A stretch of 62,878 nt of DNA from Sphingobacteriaceae bacterium (GTDB taxonomy: Bacteria > Bacteroidota > Bacteroidia > UBA7662): NCBI GenBank assembly GCA_013824115.1, contig PNNG01000025.1:1-62878 (forward strand), read 5' to 3'. The translations under genes and the position numbers were made by a program. Below are positions 1-9,500 of this stretch, piece after piece (positions within the stretch are counted from its first letter, which is position 1; each line of letters opens with the position of its first letter). The notes beneath the pieces were generated by a model, which saw nothing but the letters and a program-made list of their open reading frames with translations, had not been told where the DNA came from and did not search any database.

Positions 1-19
1 CTGAATTCAAAATTTAGGA

Positions 20-712
20 TTATTTGTCGATGCTCAACAATTCCACTTCGAAAATGAGGGTGCTGTGTGGCCCGATCATCTGACCAGCGCCGCGCTCACC
101 ATAAGCCAATTCGCTGGGAAGGAAAATGCGGAATTTAGAACCAACAGGCATCAGTTGCAGAGCTTCCGTCCAGCCGGTGATTACACCGTTCAAAGGAAAG
201 GTAGCTGGCTGACCACGCTCTACTGAGCTGTCGAACACAGTGCCGTCGATGAGGGTACCATGGTAATGTACGGTTACTTTGTCGGTAGCAACTGGCTTGG
301 CACCATCACCCATTTTGAGCACTTCATATTGCAAACCACTGGCAGTGGTGGTAATGCCTGCTTTTTTGCCATTGGCAGCAAGGAATTCTGCGCCTTTTTT
401 CTTGGCTTCACCCGACTTCTTTTCCATTAAGGTGGTGAAGTAGTTTTGAATGTGCATGTTGGCATCTTCTTCGGTGATGGCCAAAGTCTTGCTGCCCATT
501 ACATCTTCCATGGCTTTGAGCATGGTAGCGAGGTTCACGTCGGCAAAACCTTGTGACTTGAGGTTGGTACCAATGTTCACACCAAGGCTGTAGCTAACCG
601 TGTCGATTTGCGTTTTCATTGTAGCTGATTTTTCTGATTTTTTCTGACCGTTGCAAGCCGTAAATGCGAACATGCTGAGGCCGGTAAGGATGATGAGAGA
701 TTTGAATTGCAT
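20..712 (-). CDS. FKBP-type peptidyl-prolyl isomerase, FkpA-like lipoprotein
   Basis: Predicted cell-envelope prolyl cis-trans isomerase of 230 aa. The start at 712 gives a lipoprotein signal peptide with its lipobox Cys at about residue 20 (MFAFTAC). An upstream extension of the frame to 904 overlaps the neighbouring gene and is unlikely to be translated. Residues about 35-115 resemble the FkpA/Mip N-terminal dimerisation region (DTVSYSLGVNIG). Residues about 120-230 are the FKBP domain, with VHYHGTLIDGTVFDSS, GVITGWTEAL and the LAYGERGAG loop. The family folds periplasmic or surface proteins. It lies downstream of yigZ, probably with its own promoter: a near-consensus TATATTCG lies about 20 nt upstream. 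Family assignment is firm; the client proteins are unknown. Confidence 0.93.
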   Translation of the reverse strand: MQFKSLIILTGLSMFAFTACNGQKKSEKSATMKTQIDTVSYSLGVNIGTNLKSQGFADVNLATMLKAMEDVMGSKTLAITEEDANMHIQNYFTTLMEKKSGEAKKKGAEFLAANGKKAGITTTASGLQYEVLKMGDGAKPVATDKVTVHYHGTLIDGTVFDSSVERGQPATFPLNGVITGWTEALQLMPVGSKFRIFLPSELAYGERGAGQMIGPHSTLIFEVELLSIDK

Positions 713-776
713 AATTTCAAAGATGAAGCTGCGAATATACATGATTCCCCGTGAACTGATGCGCTTACAGGCCTTT

Positions 777-1370
777 TTACACAACATTAACACCATAAAG
801 GGCAATAGCACGGCGTTTGAATGGCTCGATGAGCGATTCATCGGCCTCAAATTGGAAAAGAACGGCTTCTGCTTTATAACCGGCATGCTGTGGCTTGAGG
901 CCAAACTCGTTCATGAGCGATTGCATGGCTGCCATGGCCTGATAGGAACAATGTAGTTGCAACCCACGTAAATGGGGCATGGGCTGTATGGCTGCAGTGC
1001 TTAAGGCATCCAGTACGGCACCTCCATAGGCGTCGATGAGGCCGCGTACGCCCAAAAGGGTGCCGCCAAAATAGCGTACCACCACCGCAAGCACATTGCT
1101 TAATCCAGCCGAATCGATGGCTGCCAGGATGGGTCTACCTGCCGATCCCGAAGGTTCGCCATCGTCGTTGCTGCGGTACCGCTCTCCGTTTTCGCCCAAA
1201 CGCCAGGCGTAGCACCAGTGTCTGGCTGAAGGATGTGATTTGTGTAACTGTTCGAGCAGAGGCCCTACTGCTTCTTCAGCAGTAATGGGGTAGAGGTATG
1301 CGATGAATTTGCTCCCTTTGTCGCGATAAATGCCCTCACAGGTCGACTGCAACTGATTTTTTCTGCTCAT
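777..1370 (-). CDS. YigZ/IMPACT family protein
   Basis: 197-aa member of the YigZ/IMPACT family (UPF0029). The N-terminal IMPACT domain is recognisable from GSKFIAYLYPI, the HWCYAWRLG stretch, NDDGEPSGSAGRPIL and VVVRYFGGTLLGVRGLI. The C-terminal ferredoxin-like domain (about 135-197) is shorter and less conserved. Eukaryotic IMPACT acts on translational control through GCN2; the role of bacterial members is not settled. The start codon overlaps the stop of the upstream permease gene (ATGA-type overlap), so the two are probably translationally coupled in the ribD operon. Confidence 0.92.
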   Translation of the reverse strand: MSRKNQLQSTCEGIYRDKGSKFIAYLYPITAEEAVGPLLEQLHKSHPSARHWCYAWRLGENGERYRSNDDGEPSGSAGRPILAAIDSAGLSNVLAVVVRYFGGTLLGVRGLIDAYGGAVLDALSTAAIQPMPHLRGLQLHCSYQAMAAMQSLMNEFGLKPQHAGYKAEAVLFQFEADESLIEPFKRRAIALYGVNVV

Positions 1371-2227
1371 AAATCACGGGCGTAAACAGCTATGGCCAAA
1401 AGGGCGGCAAGGAGTCCCCACCATTGTTTGCCCTTGGGTTTTTCGCCAAATACGAAAGCTGCCGCCAAGGCCGTAATCACAATGATGCCCACATTAAGCA
1501 GCGGGAAGATATAAGAGGCGGGCAAACCACTGCCAAAGGCACGCAAAAGGGCAAAAACAGTAGTAAAATTGGTAATGCCTAAAAGGGCACCTGCTCCAAG
1601 ATCTTTCGCACGAATGCTGATCTGCTTTTGGAGCAGTTGTAGTCCCACACCGCTCCAACCAAACAGGGCCGAGGTGCCGAAGAGCGTCATGATAAACAGT
1701 GCTTGTTGCTGCTGGGGCAGTTGTTTGCTCTCGGTGAATTGCAACAGACTGTCGGCCAATCCGCCACCGGCAAAAATAAGCAGGGGCAGCAGCCAGGCAA
1801 CTGCGTGGTTTATTTTGGAGGGATGTACCGCCGCCTGCCAATAGATAGCAGCCAGGGCCAAGAGCAGCGCCCCTCCTTCGGTGAGGGTAAAGGGCTGATC
1901 CATGTAGAAATGCACAGCAGCCATGGGAATGACAAAACTCATTTTTGAGGCCACAGCAGTAATGTTAACTCCCAGCTTTTGTGCGCTATGGCCAATAATT
2001 ACAAACAAGGCCACATATAAAAAGCCAATGACAAAGGCAGCTGGCAACCAGGGCATCGAAGGGCTCCAGCTGCTTAAATCGGCATCGCCAGTGAAATAGG
2101 CCAAGGCCACACAAAGCGGATAGTTGGCGGCGACGGCCACCAAAGTATTTACCCGCCAGCGTTCATACAGCTTAAACCAAATGAAATTAGCCGCCGCCGT
2201 GAGGATGCTCAAAATCAACCAACTCAT
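1367..2227 (-). CDS. DMT/EamA-type membrane transporter
   Basis: 286-aa hydrophobic protein with about ten predicted membrane helices from residue 1 to 283, arranged as two similar halves. This is the pattern of the drug/metabolite transporter (EamA-like) superfamily. The second half ends with a typical FGEKPKGKQWWGL loop and a final helix. No substrate-specific motif is visible. It overlaps ribD upstream and yigZ downstream by 4 bp each, so the three are one transcription unit. The neighbourhood hints at a flavin- or pyrimidine-related substrate, but that is inference only. Confidence 0.8.
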   Translation of the reverse strand: MSWLILSILTAAANFIWFKLYERWRVNTLVAVAANYPLCVALAYFTGDADLSSWSPSMPWLPAAFVIGFLYVALFVIIGHSAQKLGVNITAVASKMSFVIPMAAVHFYMDQPFTLTEGGALLLALAAIYWQAAVHPSKINHAVAWLLPLLIFAGGGLADSLLQFTESKQLPQQQQALFIMTLFGTSALFGWSGVGLQLLQKQISIRAKDLGAGALLGITNFTTVFALLRAFGSGLPASYIFPLLNVGIIVITALAAAFVFGEKPKGKQWWGLLAALLAIAVYARDL

Positions 2228-3237
2228 AGTGCCTGTGGAGAAAAGTAACAGTGAAGTTGGTCGGTACCAGAGGAAATGTGCTCCTTCAAAAGAGCACCTG
2301 CAGGTATGGCCGGCGCGGCCAAACCCGCACCCAGCACTGCAGTGCTTGTGAAAACGCGCAATTCATCAAATAAACCACTCTGCAGAAAGGCAGTTAAGGT
2401 ATGAGCCCCGCCTTCTACGAGTACCGATTGTACCTTTTTTTCGTGTAGCTGGCCCAGTATGTCAGGTATACTTTTGGTTAATTTCCCTGCTTCGTAAGCG
2501 ATGCATAAGCTTGCTGCTTCATCGTTGAAAACCTGATGGTATTTTTCAAGCTTCCTGCTGTGTAAAACCACACGCAATGGATGGTTGCCGGGCACCAAGC
2601 GGGTAGTGAGGGCCGGATTGTCGGCCACTACTGTTTGTGCCCCTACCAAAATCGCCGCTTCTTGTGCCCGCCACTGGTGTACCAGCTGCTTGCTTTCGGG
2701 CGAGCTCAACCAATACGGACCAGGCTGGGCAGGGGCCAGGTAGCCATCGGCACTTTGGGCCCATTTGAGAATGATATAGGGTCGATTTTTTTCAATTTGG
2801 GTAAAAAAGCGGCGGTTTTGCCAGCGGCATGCTTGTTCAAGTACGCCAACCTGCACTTCTAAGCCAGCCGCTTGTAGACGGGCAATTCCTTTTCCAGCAA
2901 CCGCAGCAAACGGATCCACAGTCCCCACGACCACGCGCTTCACCTGCTTTTCGAGCAGCAGCAAACTGCAGGGCGGCGTTTTGCCGTAATGGTCGCAAGG
3001 CTCGAGGGTGACGTATACCGTGCTTTCGGGCAGTAGGTGGGTTTCTTGTACCGACTGCAAGGCATTTACTTCGGCATGTGGACCGCCGTATTGTTGGTGA
3101 TAACCTTCGCCAATGATGCGGTTTTGGTGTACCACCACACATCCTACGAGGGGATTGGGAGCCACCCTGCCCATTCCCAGTGCCGCCAACTCGAGGGCAC
3201 GTTGCATAAATAGCTCATCGCTGTGCTGATGTTGCAT
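2224..3237 (-). CDS. ribD: Bifunctional diaminohydroxyphosphoribosylaminopyrimidine deaminase / reductase
   Basis: 337-aa riboflavin biosynthesis enzyme that performs the deamination and ribosyl side-chain reduction after GTP cyclohydrolase II. Residues 1-145 are the zinc deaminase domain, with the HAEVNAL motif and the second zinc motif EPCDHYGKTPPC. Residues about 150-337 are the NADPH-dependent reductase (RPYIILKWAQSADG; VLVEGGAHTLTAF). Length fits the family. It is the first gene of a coupled operon with a DMT permease and yigZ. A TACCTTTG -7 element lies only 5 nt before the ATG. The divergent neighbour is prmC. Confidence 0.96.
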   Translation of the reverse strand: MQHQHSDELFMQRALELAALGMGRVAPNPLVGCVVVHQNRIIGEGYHQQYGGPHAEVNALQSVQETHLLPESTVYVTLEPCDHYGKTPPCSLLLLEKQVKRVVVGTVDPFAAVAGKGIARLQAAGLEVQVGVLEQACRWQNRRFFTQIEKNRPYIILKWAQSADGYLAPAQPGPYWLSSPESKQLVHQWRAQEAAILVGAQTVVADNPALTTRLVPGNHPLRVVLHSRKLEKYHQVFNDEAASLCIAYEAGKLTKSIPDILGQLHEKKVQSVLVEGGAHTLTAFLQSGLFDELRVFTSTAVLGAGLAAPAIPAGALLKEHISSGTDQLHCYFSPQAL

Positions 3238-3242
3238 GGGCG

Positions 3243-3250
3243 CAAAGGTA
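3243..3250 (-). promoter_or_regulatory. -7 element of the ribD operon
   Basis: TACCTTTG on the minus strand matches the Bacteroidota consensus TAnnTTTG and is followed by CGCCC and then the ribD ATG. No TTG is evident at -33. The start codon would lie at or next to +1. Confidence 0.55.
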
Positions 3251-3303
3251 GTTCATTTGCGCTTTGGCATGGTAATGCGCTTGGTGTACCACATATTTGC
3301 GGC

Positions 3304-4146
3304 ATGAACGTCCCTATGATTTGGCAAAGCGTACGCCGACAGTATTTCGATTTGCCGCTGGCACCTCATTACGAGGCGGATGAACGCAAGGCCATGTGGC
3401 ATTGGTGGTGCGAAAGCAGGTTGCACGTCCCAGTTCAGCAGCAAAGCAGCTGGCAATTCAACCAAGTGGAGCCGCAAGCACTTGCGCTTCTGGAACAAGA
3501 TGTTCGGCGTTTGCTTAAGGGCGAACCTTTTCAATATGTTTTGAACGAAGCTTGGTTTTTAAACCGCCGTTTTGTGCTCAACAGCAATGTGCTCATTCCA
3601 AGACCCGAAACCGAAGAAATGGTGCGCTGGATGCTGGAGGTGCTGCCTGAAGCCAAAAAATGCAGAATTACCGACATGGGCACAGGCAGCGGCATCATCC
3701 CCATCAACTTGGCAGCCGAAAGGCCCCATTGGCAGTTGAGGGGAGTAGATGTTTCAGCAGACGCCTTGGCCACTGCTCGTGAAAATGCCAGCTTACACCA
3801 GGTGGAAGTTCAATGGATAGAAGGCGATATGTGCCTGTTGCCACTCCCCGAGATGGACGTGCTGGTAAGCAATCCGCCCTACATTCCTACCCAGGAAGCC
3901 AGCACCCTGCATGCCCGCGTGCGCGAATACGAGCCGGCCATGGCTTTGTTTTCGCCCAACGAAGACGCGCTGTTTTTTTACCGTTGTTTGGCCCAAAGAT
4001 TCAGCCAATTGGGCAGCGGAAAGCAGCTTTTCCTGGAGCTGAACCACGAAAAAGCCACCGAAATTGGTGGCTTGTTTGAAGGCTATGAAGTTACTTATCG
4101 CGCTGATATGCAGGGCAAAATCCGCATGCTGCGCGTGCAGTCCTAA
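3304..4146 (+). CDS. prmC: Peptide chain release factor N5-glutamine methyltransferase
   Basis: 280-aa SAM-dependent methyltransferase that modifies the Gln of the GGQ motif in RF1/RF2. The start at 3304 fits the family's N-terminal length; the frame is open further upstream but without matching sequence. Residues about 1-95 are the helical substrate-binding domain. The SAM site is ITDMGTGSGIIPINLA, and the catalytic NPPY motif is in LVSNPPYIPT. The sequence CATATTTGCGGC directly precedes the ATG, an imperfect version of the promoter motif found elsewhere in the window. Its substrate RF2 is encoded at 15512-16613. Confidence 0.94.
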   Translation: MNVPMIWQSVRRQYFDLPLAPHYEADERKAMWHWWCESRLHVPVQQQSSWQFNQVEPQALALLEQDVRRLLKGEPFQYVLNEAWFLNRRFVLNSNVLIPRPETEEMVRWMLEVLPEAKKCRITDMGTGSGIIPINLAAERPHWQLRGVDVSADALATARENASLHQVEVQWIEGDMCLLPLPEMDVLVSNPPYIPTQEASTLHARVREYEPAMALFSPNEDALFFYRCLAQRFSQLGSGKQLFLELNHEKATEIGGLFEGYEVTYRADMQGKIRMLRVQS

Positions 4147-5030
4147 GCTGGCTGGGCGCTGCTCGAAGGCATCTGCCGGTCTACTTTTTTGAGCAGGCCT
4201 TGTAGCACTTTACCCGGACCCACCTCGGTGAACGAACTGGCACCGTCGGCAATCATCTGTTGCATGGTTTGGGTCCAGCGTACCGCACCAGTCAATTGGT
4301 CAATCAGGTTCTGTTGAATTCGCGCCGGATCGCTCACGCCTTTGGCCGTTACATTTTGGTAAATGGGGCAAACCGGTGTTTTAAACTCGGTAGCGCGAAT
4401 GGCTGCTTCCAATTCAACCCGGGCTGGTTCCATGAGGGGAGAGTGGAAAGCGCCACCTACCGACAAAGGAACCGTTTTAAGTGCACCAGCAGCACGCAAG
4501 GCCTCACTGGCTTTTTCAACACCGGCCATGCTGCCCGATATAACCAACTGTCCGGGACAATTGTAATTGGCCGGAACAACAATCTCATCGGTTACGCCGG
4601 CACAAACTTGTTCTACAACGGCATCTTCAAGACCAAGAACAGCGGCCATGGTTGAGGGCTGCAATTCACAGGCTTTTTGCATGGCCAAAGCACGTTTTGA
4701 AACCAATTGTAAACCATCGACAAAGCTCATGCTGCCGCAAGCCACCAAGGCCGAAAATTCGCCCAATGAGTGACCAGCTGCCATTTCGGGTTTGAATGAA
4801 TCGCCTAACAAACTGGCCAATACCACCGAATGCAGGAAAATGGCTGGCTGCGTTACTTTGGTTTGACGCAATTCTTCCTCCGTTCCGTCAAACATAATGT
4901 CGGTAATGCGAAAACCTAAAATTTCGTTGGCTTGTTCGAACAGCGCTTTGGCGGCGGGATAATTTTCGTACAAATCTTTGCCCATGCCCGGAAATTGGGC
5001 TCCTTGGCCTGGAAAAACGTATGCGTTCAT
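4143..5030 (-). CDS. fabD: Malonyl-CoA:ACP transacylase
   Basis: 295-aa enzyme that loads malonyl groups from CoA onto acyl carrier protein for fatty acid synthesis. It starts at 5030 with MNAYVFPGQGAQFPGMG. The nucleophile elbow is GHSLGEFSAL, and the active-site His region is GAFHSPLM. Length matches the family. The upstream frame extension to 5108 adds sequence unlike FabD and overlaps the PTPS gene. The 3' end overlaps the convergent prmC by 4 bp. No other fab gene is adjacent, so it stands apart from the usual fab cluster. Confidence 0.95.
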   Translation of the reverse strand: MNAYVFPGQGAQFPGMGKDLYENYPAAKALFEQANEILGFRITDIMFDGTEEELRQTKVTQPAIFLHSVVLASLLGDSFKPEMAAGHSLGEFSALVACGSMSFVDGLQLVSKRALAMQKACELQPSTMAAVLGLEDAVVEQVCAGVTDEIVVPANYNCPGQLVISGSMAGVEKASEALRAAGALKTVPLSVGGAFHSPLMEPARVELEAAIRATEFKTPVCPIYQNVTAKGVSDPARIQQNLIDQLTGAVRWTQTMQQMIADGASSFTEVGPGKVLQGLLKKVDRQMPSSSAQPA

Positions 5031-5055
5031 GAGATTTCGTTTAGGTGATTGGGAT

Positions 5056-5481
5056 TTATCGGCGGCCTTGTGGACCAAAATACTCCACAAAGTTGCGCTC
5101 GGTTTCATAAAGTTTGATAGAGTAGAGCCGGTAGTTTTCGGCAGTCAGGTGCTTTTCGAGTTGATTCCAAATGCCCATGGCAATGTTTTCGGTAGAAGCC
5201 ATTTTGCCAGCCATAAAAGGCACATCCATGTTGATGTTGCTGTGGTCGAGGATATCGATTACCTCACGCTTGATGATATTGCTCATCTTTTTGAGGTCCA
5301 TTACGAAGCCTGTTTCCGAATCGGGTGTTCCTTCCAGGGTAACGTACAAATCGAAATTGTGGCCATGCCAGTTTTTATTGGCGCATTTTCCGAATACAGC
5401 TTCGTTTTGCTCGTCGGTCCAGTTAGGATTAAACAGCTTGTGTGCAGCGTTAAAATGCTCTTTGCGGGTGAGGTAAATCAT
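5056..5481 (-). CDS. 6-pyruvoyl-tetrahydropterin synthase / QueD family enzyme
   Basis: 141-aa T-fold pterin enzyme. The zinc ligands are visible as the His of HFNAAHKL and the HGHN pair. The catalytic Cys lies in GKCANKNWHGHN, giving CxxxxxHGH spacing. That is the spacing of PTPS-type members, whereas E. coli QueD has CxxxHGH. It may therefore act on dihydroneopterin triphosphate to give 6-pyruvoyl- or 6-carboxy-tetrahydropterin; I do not choose between biopterin and queuosine pathways from sequence alone. The start at 5481 gives the family's N-terminus. No other queuosine genes are in the window. Confidence 0.88.
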   Translation of the reverse strand: MIYLTRKEHFNAAHKLFNPNWTDEQNEAVFGKCANKNWHGHNFDLYVTLEGTPDSETGFVMDLKKMSNIIKREVIDILDHSNINMDVPFMAGKMASTENIAMGIWNQLEKHLTAENYRLYSIKLYETERNFVEYFGPQGRR

Positions 5482-5496
5482 AATGTAAAAGGCCTG

Positions 5497-5504
5497 CAAA
5501 TATA
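5497..5504 (-). promoter_or_regulatory. -7 element of the PTPS/queD-like gene
   Basis: TATATTTG on the minus strand matches TAnnTTTG and is followed by CAGG. It lies 15 nt upstream of the ATG at 5481. No TTG at -33 was found. Confidence 0.5.
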
Positions 5505-5575
5505 CAAACCTCAACGAATCTGCCCGATAGCCAGTGAAGCTGTATATTTTGCTGTCAATTAGGTATAATTGGGTT

Positions 5576-5583
5576 TATTTTTG
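5576..5583 (+). promoter_or_regulatory. -7 element of hldD
   Basis: TATTTTTG followed by GGGC and then the hldD ATG at 5588. It matches TAnnTTTG, with only 4 nt between the box and the start codon, implying a leaderless or almost leaderless transcript. Confidence 0.5.
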
Positions 5584-5587
5584 GGGC

Positions 5588-6553
5588 ATGATAGTCATTA
5601 CCGGCGCAGCTGGATTTATTGGGAGTTGTTTGGCAAGTGCCTTACAGCAAGCGGGTTACAACGATTTGGTGTTGGTCGACGATTTTTCGAGAGCCGACAA
5701 AAGCCCCAATCATCAGGCAAAACAAGGGGTTCAGCGGGTAGAGCGCTCGGTTTTTTTGGCCTGGCTCGCCCAAGAACAGCGCTCGGTTCAGTACATTTTT
5801 CACCTGGGTGCCCGTACCGATACTACCGAATTTAACCGTGAGCTGCTGAATGAGCTCAATTTCGAATACAGCAAGGCTGTGTGGCTGGCCTGTGTGCAAT
5901 ACGGTATCCCATTGGTATATGCCAGCTCGGCCGCTACTTATGGCGATGGGACCTTTGGCTTTGATGACGATACCGCTCAACTCGATCGTTTAAAACCGCT
6001 TAATCCATACGGCGATTCTAAACACGCTTTCGATCAATGGGCCTTGGCACAGGAAAAAAAGCCCTTTCAGTGGGTGGGACTCAAATTTTTCAATGTTTAT
6101 GGTCCCAACGAATACCACAAAGGCCGCATGGCTTCGGTGGTGTATCATGCCTACCACAAAATTCGCAAAGAGGGACGCATGCAGCTTTTCCGCTCGCATC
6201 ATCCGCAATTCAAAGACGGGGAACAGCTCCGCGACTTCATTTACGTGAAAGATGTAGTGGCTGTTTGCCTTTGGCTGATGGAACACCGCACAGTGAGCGG
6301 TTTGTTTAATTTAGGAACGGGAGAGGCACGCACCTTCCTCGACTTAACCAAGTCGGTTTTCGATGCCATGGGCATTTCAGCGGCCATTGACTTCATTGAT
6401 ACGCCACTCGATATTCGCGACAAATACCAGTATTTCACCGAAGCCAATATGCAAAAGCTGCGCGCCACTGGATACACCCTGCCCTTTACTTCGCTTGAAG
6501 CTGGGGTAGAGGATTATGTGTATAACTATTTGACAAGCAACAATTACTGGTGA
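5588..6553 (+). CDS. hldD: ADP-L-glycero-D-manno-heptose 6-epimerase
   Basis: 321-aa short-chain dehydrogenase/reductase that interconverts ADP-D-glycero- and ADP-L-glycero-manno-heptose for the LPS inner core. It has the N-terminal Rossmann motif GAAGFIGS, HLGARTDTTE, and a YGDSKHAFD active site (YxxxK). The HldD-typical FFNVYGPNEYHKGRMASV is also present. The start at 5588 was chosen because the Rossmann fold begins immediately there. The stop TGA overlaps the ATG of the downstream kinase, so the two are co-translated although their functions are not obviously linked. Confidence 0.93.
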   Translation: MIVITGAAGFIGSCLASALQQAGYNDLVLVDDFSRADKSPNHQAKQGVQRVERSVFLAWLAQEQRSVQYIFHLGARTDTTEFNRELLNELNFEYSKAVWLACVQYGIPLVYASSAATYGDGTFGFDDDTAQLDRLKPLNPYGDSKHAFDQWALAQEKKPFQWVGLKFFNVYGPNEYHKGRMASVVYHAYHKIRKEGRMQLFRSHHPQFKDGEQLRDFIYVKDVVAVCLWLMEHRTVSGLFNLGTGEARTFLDLTKSVFDAMGISAAIDFIDTPLDIRDKYQYFTEANMQKLRATGYTLPFTSLEAGVEDYVYNYLTSNNYW

Positions 6554-9500
6554 TGAGAAAGTCCACCCTGTTCGAATGGGGACTATGGGCCATTTTCCTT
6601 TTCTCCCTGCTTTTTGGCGTGTACAGTCAATTGGCTGTAAAGAAGCCCACTGCCGATTATCTGAAGTTTGCCGCCCAAAAGTTTGAGCGCTATATGCAGC
6701 TAGAATCCACTGCATTTGAGCGCTGGGTAAAAGCTGCCGAAAAGCAATTCTCCGACAAGCAGTTCGAAACATGGCAAAGTTGGCACCTTCGCCAGCCGCT
6801 ATCGGGATTTTTGAAAGTGTATGCTGGCGATAGTTTGCTCTTTTGGAGCAGCAACCGGCCTTTTATGCAGCGCGATTCTGTTTGGCAAGCGGGCTTCAGG
6901 ACCTTTGAAAATGTGCAGGCTTTTCAACTGGTAAAGCAAAGTGAGGGACTTACTTGGGTTTATTTGATTCCGGTTCGCGACAACTTCAGCTACGAAAATC
7001 GCTTTTTGCAGAACAATTACTTCTTGCAGTTCGATGCTGTGGAGCAGTTGCGCTTACTACCTGCGGGAGGCGTAGGGCAGCCTGTAATGGGGCCGAATGG
7101 GGAGGTGGCTTTTCACATCGGAACGCATGGCAACGCTTCATTCGTGAGTATGTCCAGTAACGAAAAGCAGTCGGGCTTTAGTTTCCTGTTATCCATAGCC
7201 ATAGCCATCCTGCTTTTTTTCCTCCGTACCGAGCGCTCCCAAGTAGAAGAGAAGCCCTGGTACAGTTTGCTGGAGTTTATATTGCCTGTGGTGTTCATTC
7301 GGGTTATTTTATTCAATTACAGATCTGAACTCGGCTTGGGCTCACTGCCGCTTTTTGATCCAACTGTTTTTGCCTCACATTGGTTATTACCATCGTTTGG
7401 CGATTTATTGCTTCATCTGCTGGTATTGGTTCTTTTTTTAGTTTTTTTATTTCGGTACCGCGATATCTATCACCTTAAAAAAGACAAAGTTGATCGCTGG
7501 CTGGCTTCGTGGCCGGCTACTTTTTTCTCGAGTTTGTTGGTTATCATGTTTTTTCTGGTATCGCTGCTCGTTTGTCGCGATTTGGTATTCAGCAGCGATA
7601 TCCCTATAGGCATCGATGAACTCTTTGAGTTCAATGTTTACACCTATTTGGCCTTGTTGACCTATGTGCTCTTCATTTGTTTGAATGCTGCCTCGTTTTA
7701 TTTGCTATTCAAGTACCGTTGGCGACAATTTGCTGCCTTAAAGGTATTGGTGCTATATGTGCTCATCATGCTTACCATTGCCTGGCTGTTCAGTTTTACC
7801 GGAGAACGCGTTTGGTTAAAAAAGTATGCCGTTTGGTGGTTTGTATTGGGTGCGGTGGTGTTCTGGCTCCGCTTTCAGGTTTGGCGTTTCAGGCAAACCT
7901 ATTATCTCATTGTGGCGGTTTGGAGCTTGTTTGTGGGGTACCAGGTGAGCGAGGCCCTTTTCAGAAAACAGATTGAGAAAGCCCGTTACACGGCCAGAAA
8001 AATTTACGCACCCAACGATGCCACAGCCGTGTATTTATTACTCGATTTGGTGCCTCGTTTGCAAGAAGACCCGGTACTGAAGACCCAAAATATAGGCAGC
8101 AACGAAGATGTGCAACGCCAGCAAGCGCGCTTGGGCTACGAATATCTTAAGGGCTACCTCGAAAAATACCTCATTTCTGAGGTGTTCTGGGCAGGTGGAC
8201 CGCAAGTGCCGGTGGAACAACGCGAAACCTTGTCGGAAGAACTGTTGGCGCTTGATAGGTTTAGCATGCTGCGCCAGTTCAAGCAAAATGCCCGGCAAGG
8301 CTATACGCTGCGTGTTCCTTATCAGTCGGTAAACCAAACGGTCGACACCTTGGTGCTTCGTTTGCTTCAAAAAAGCTTGAAGCCCGAAAGTCCTTTTCCC
8401 AATTTGCTCATTGAGGGCGATTTGGTGGAACGAGAGAAGTTCAGCAGTTTTTCGTTTGCGGTATATGAACAAAATCAGCTGATTCAACAAGGGGGTAAAT
8501 ATCCGTATCAGCTCATCGACAATAGTTGGAAGAACAGCGAAGGGGAGTTTAATCTCATTCAGCTCGATGGGTTGTCGCATTTTATTTATCGTCCCGACGA
8601 TGCCAACATCATCGTAGTAAGTTTTGCTGCTGCGGGTTGGGTACGGCCGTTATCGGTAGCTTCTGGTTTTTTGATTTTGTGTTTGTTGGTGTTGTTTCTG
8701 CTCAACCGCTTGGTAGTTACCAAAGCCAACTGGCGGCAATTCATTCGTTTGAGCTACCGAAACCGCATCGAAATTGCGCTTATTGGTTCGGTTTTAGCCA
8801 TTATGTTGCTCATTGGCTACATCACTATTACTTATACGGTCTTGCGTTCGAAGGCCAATACCGAGGAAGCCGTAACCAATCGCTTGCAAGACATTCAGGC
8901 TGCGGTGGAAGGTGGACTACGCCTGAAGCCCGGCAACTTGCAAATCAGCTCGGCACAGCGCTCAGAGTTGAATCAGGTGGCCGGAAACCTCCAATCCGAC
9001 TTTTCGCTTTTCGATTTAAGTGGCAAGTTACTTTTCAGTTCTCAAAACAAATTGTTTGAGAGGGGACTGTTGGGCGACTATATGCATCCACAGGCTTTTG
9101 GTGAAGTGGCTCGCCTACAGCGGACGATTTTTCTGCAGAACGAGCAAATTGGATCGTTTGCCTTCAAATCGGCTTATGTACCGTTGCGCGATAGTAAATC
9201 GCAATTGGTAGGCATTTTAAACATGCCTTCTTTCGATACCGATGCCATGGAGCGGGCCGAATTGAATGAATTTGTGGGCAACCTCATCAGTTTGTATTTC
9301 ATCATTCTGCTTTTGGCCGGTGCGGTGGTATTTTGGCTTGCCGAACGCATTACTTCGCCCATTCAATTGCTCACCCAGGTGATTTTACGAACCAAAATGG
9401 GCATGCGGGGCGAAATGCCCGATTGGAAGCGGGAAGATGAAATTGGGGTATTGATCAGCAGTTACAACGACATGGTAAAAGAGCTCGATCAAAGTGCGGT

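Noticed and set aside
713..904. Upstream extension of the FKBP lipoprotein frame
   Set aside because: It overlaps yigZ coding sequence and would move the lipoprotein signal peptide to an internal position.
4978..5562. 194-codon plus-strand frame opposite fabD and the PTPS gene
   Set aside because: Shadow of conserved minus-strand genes, no family similarity.
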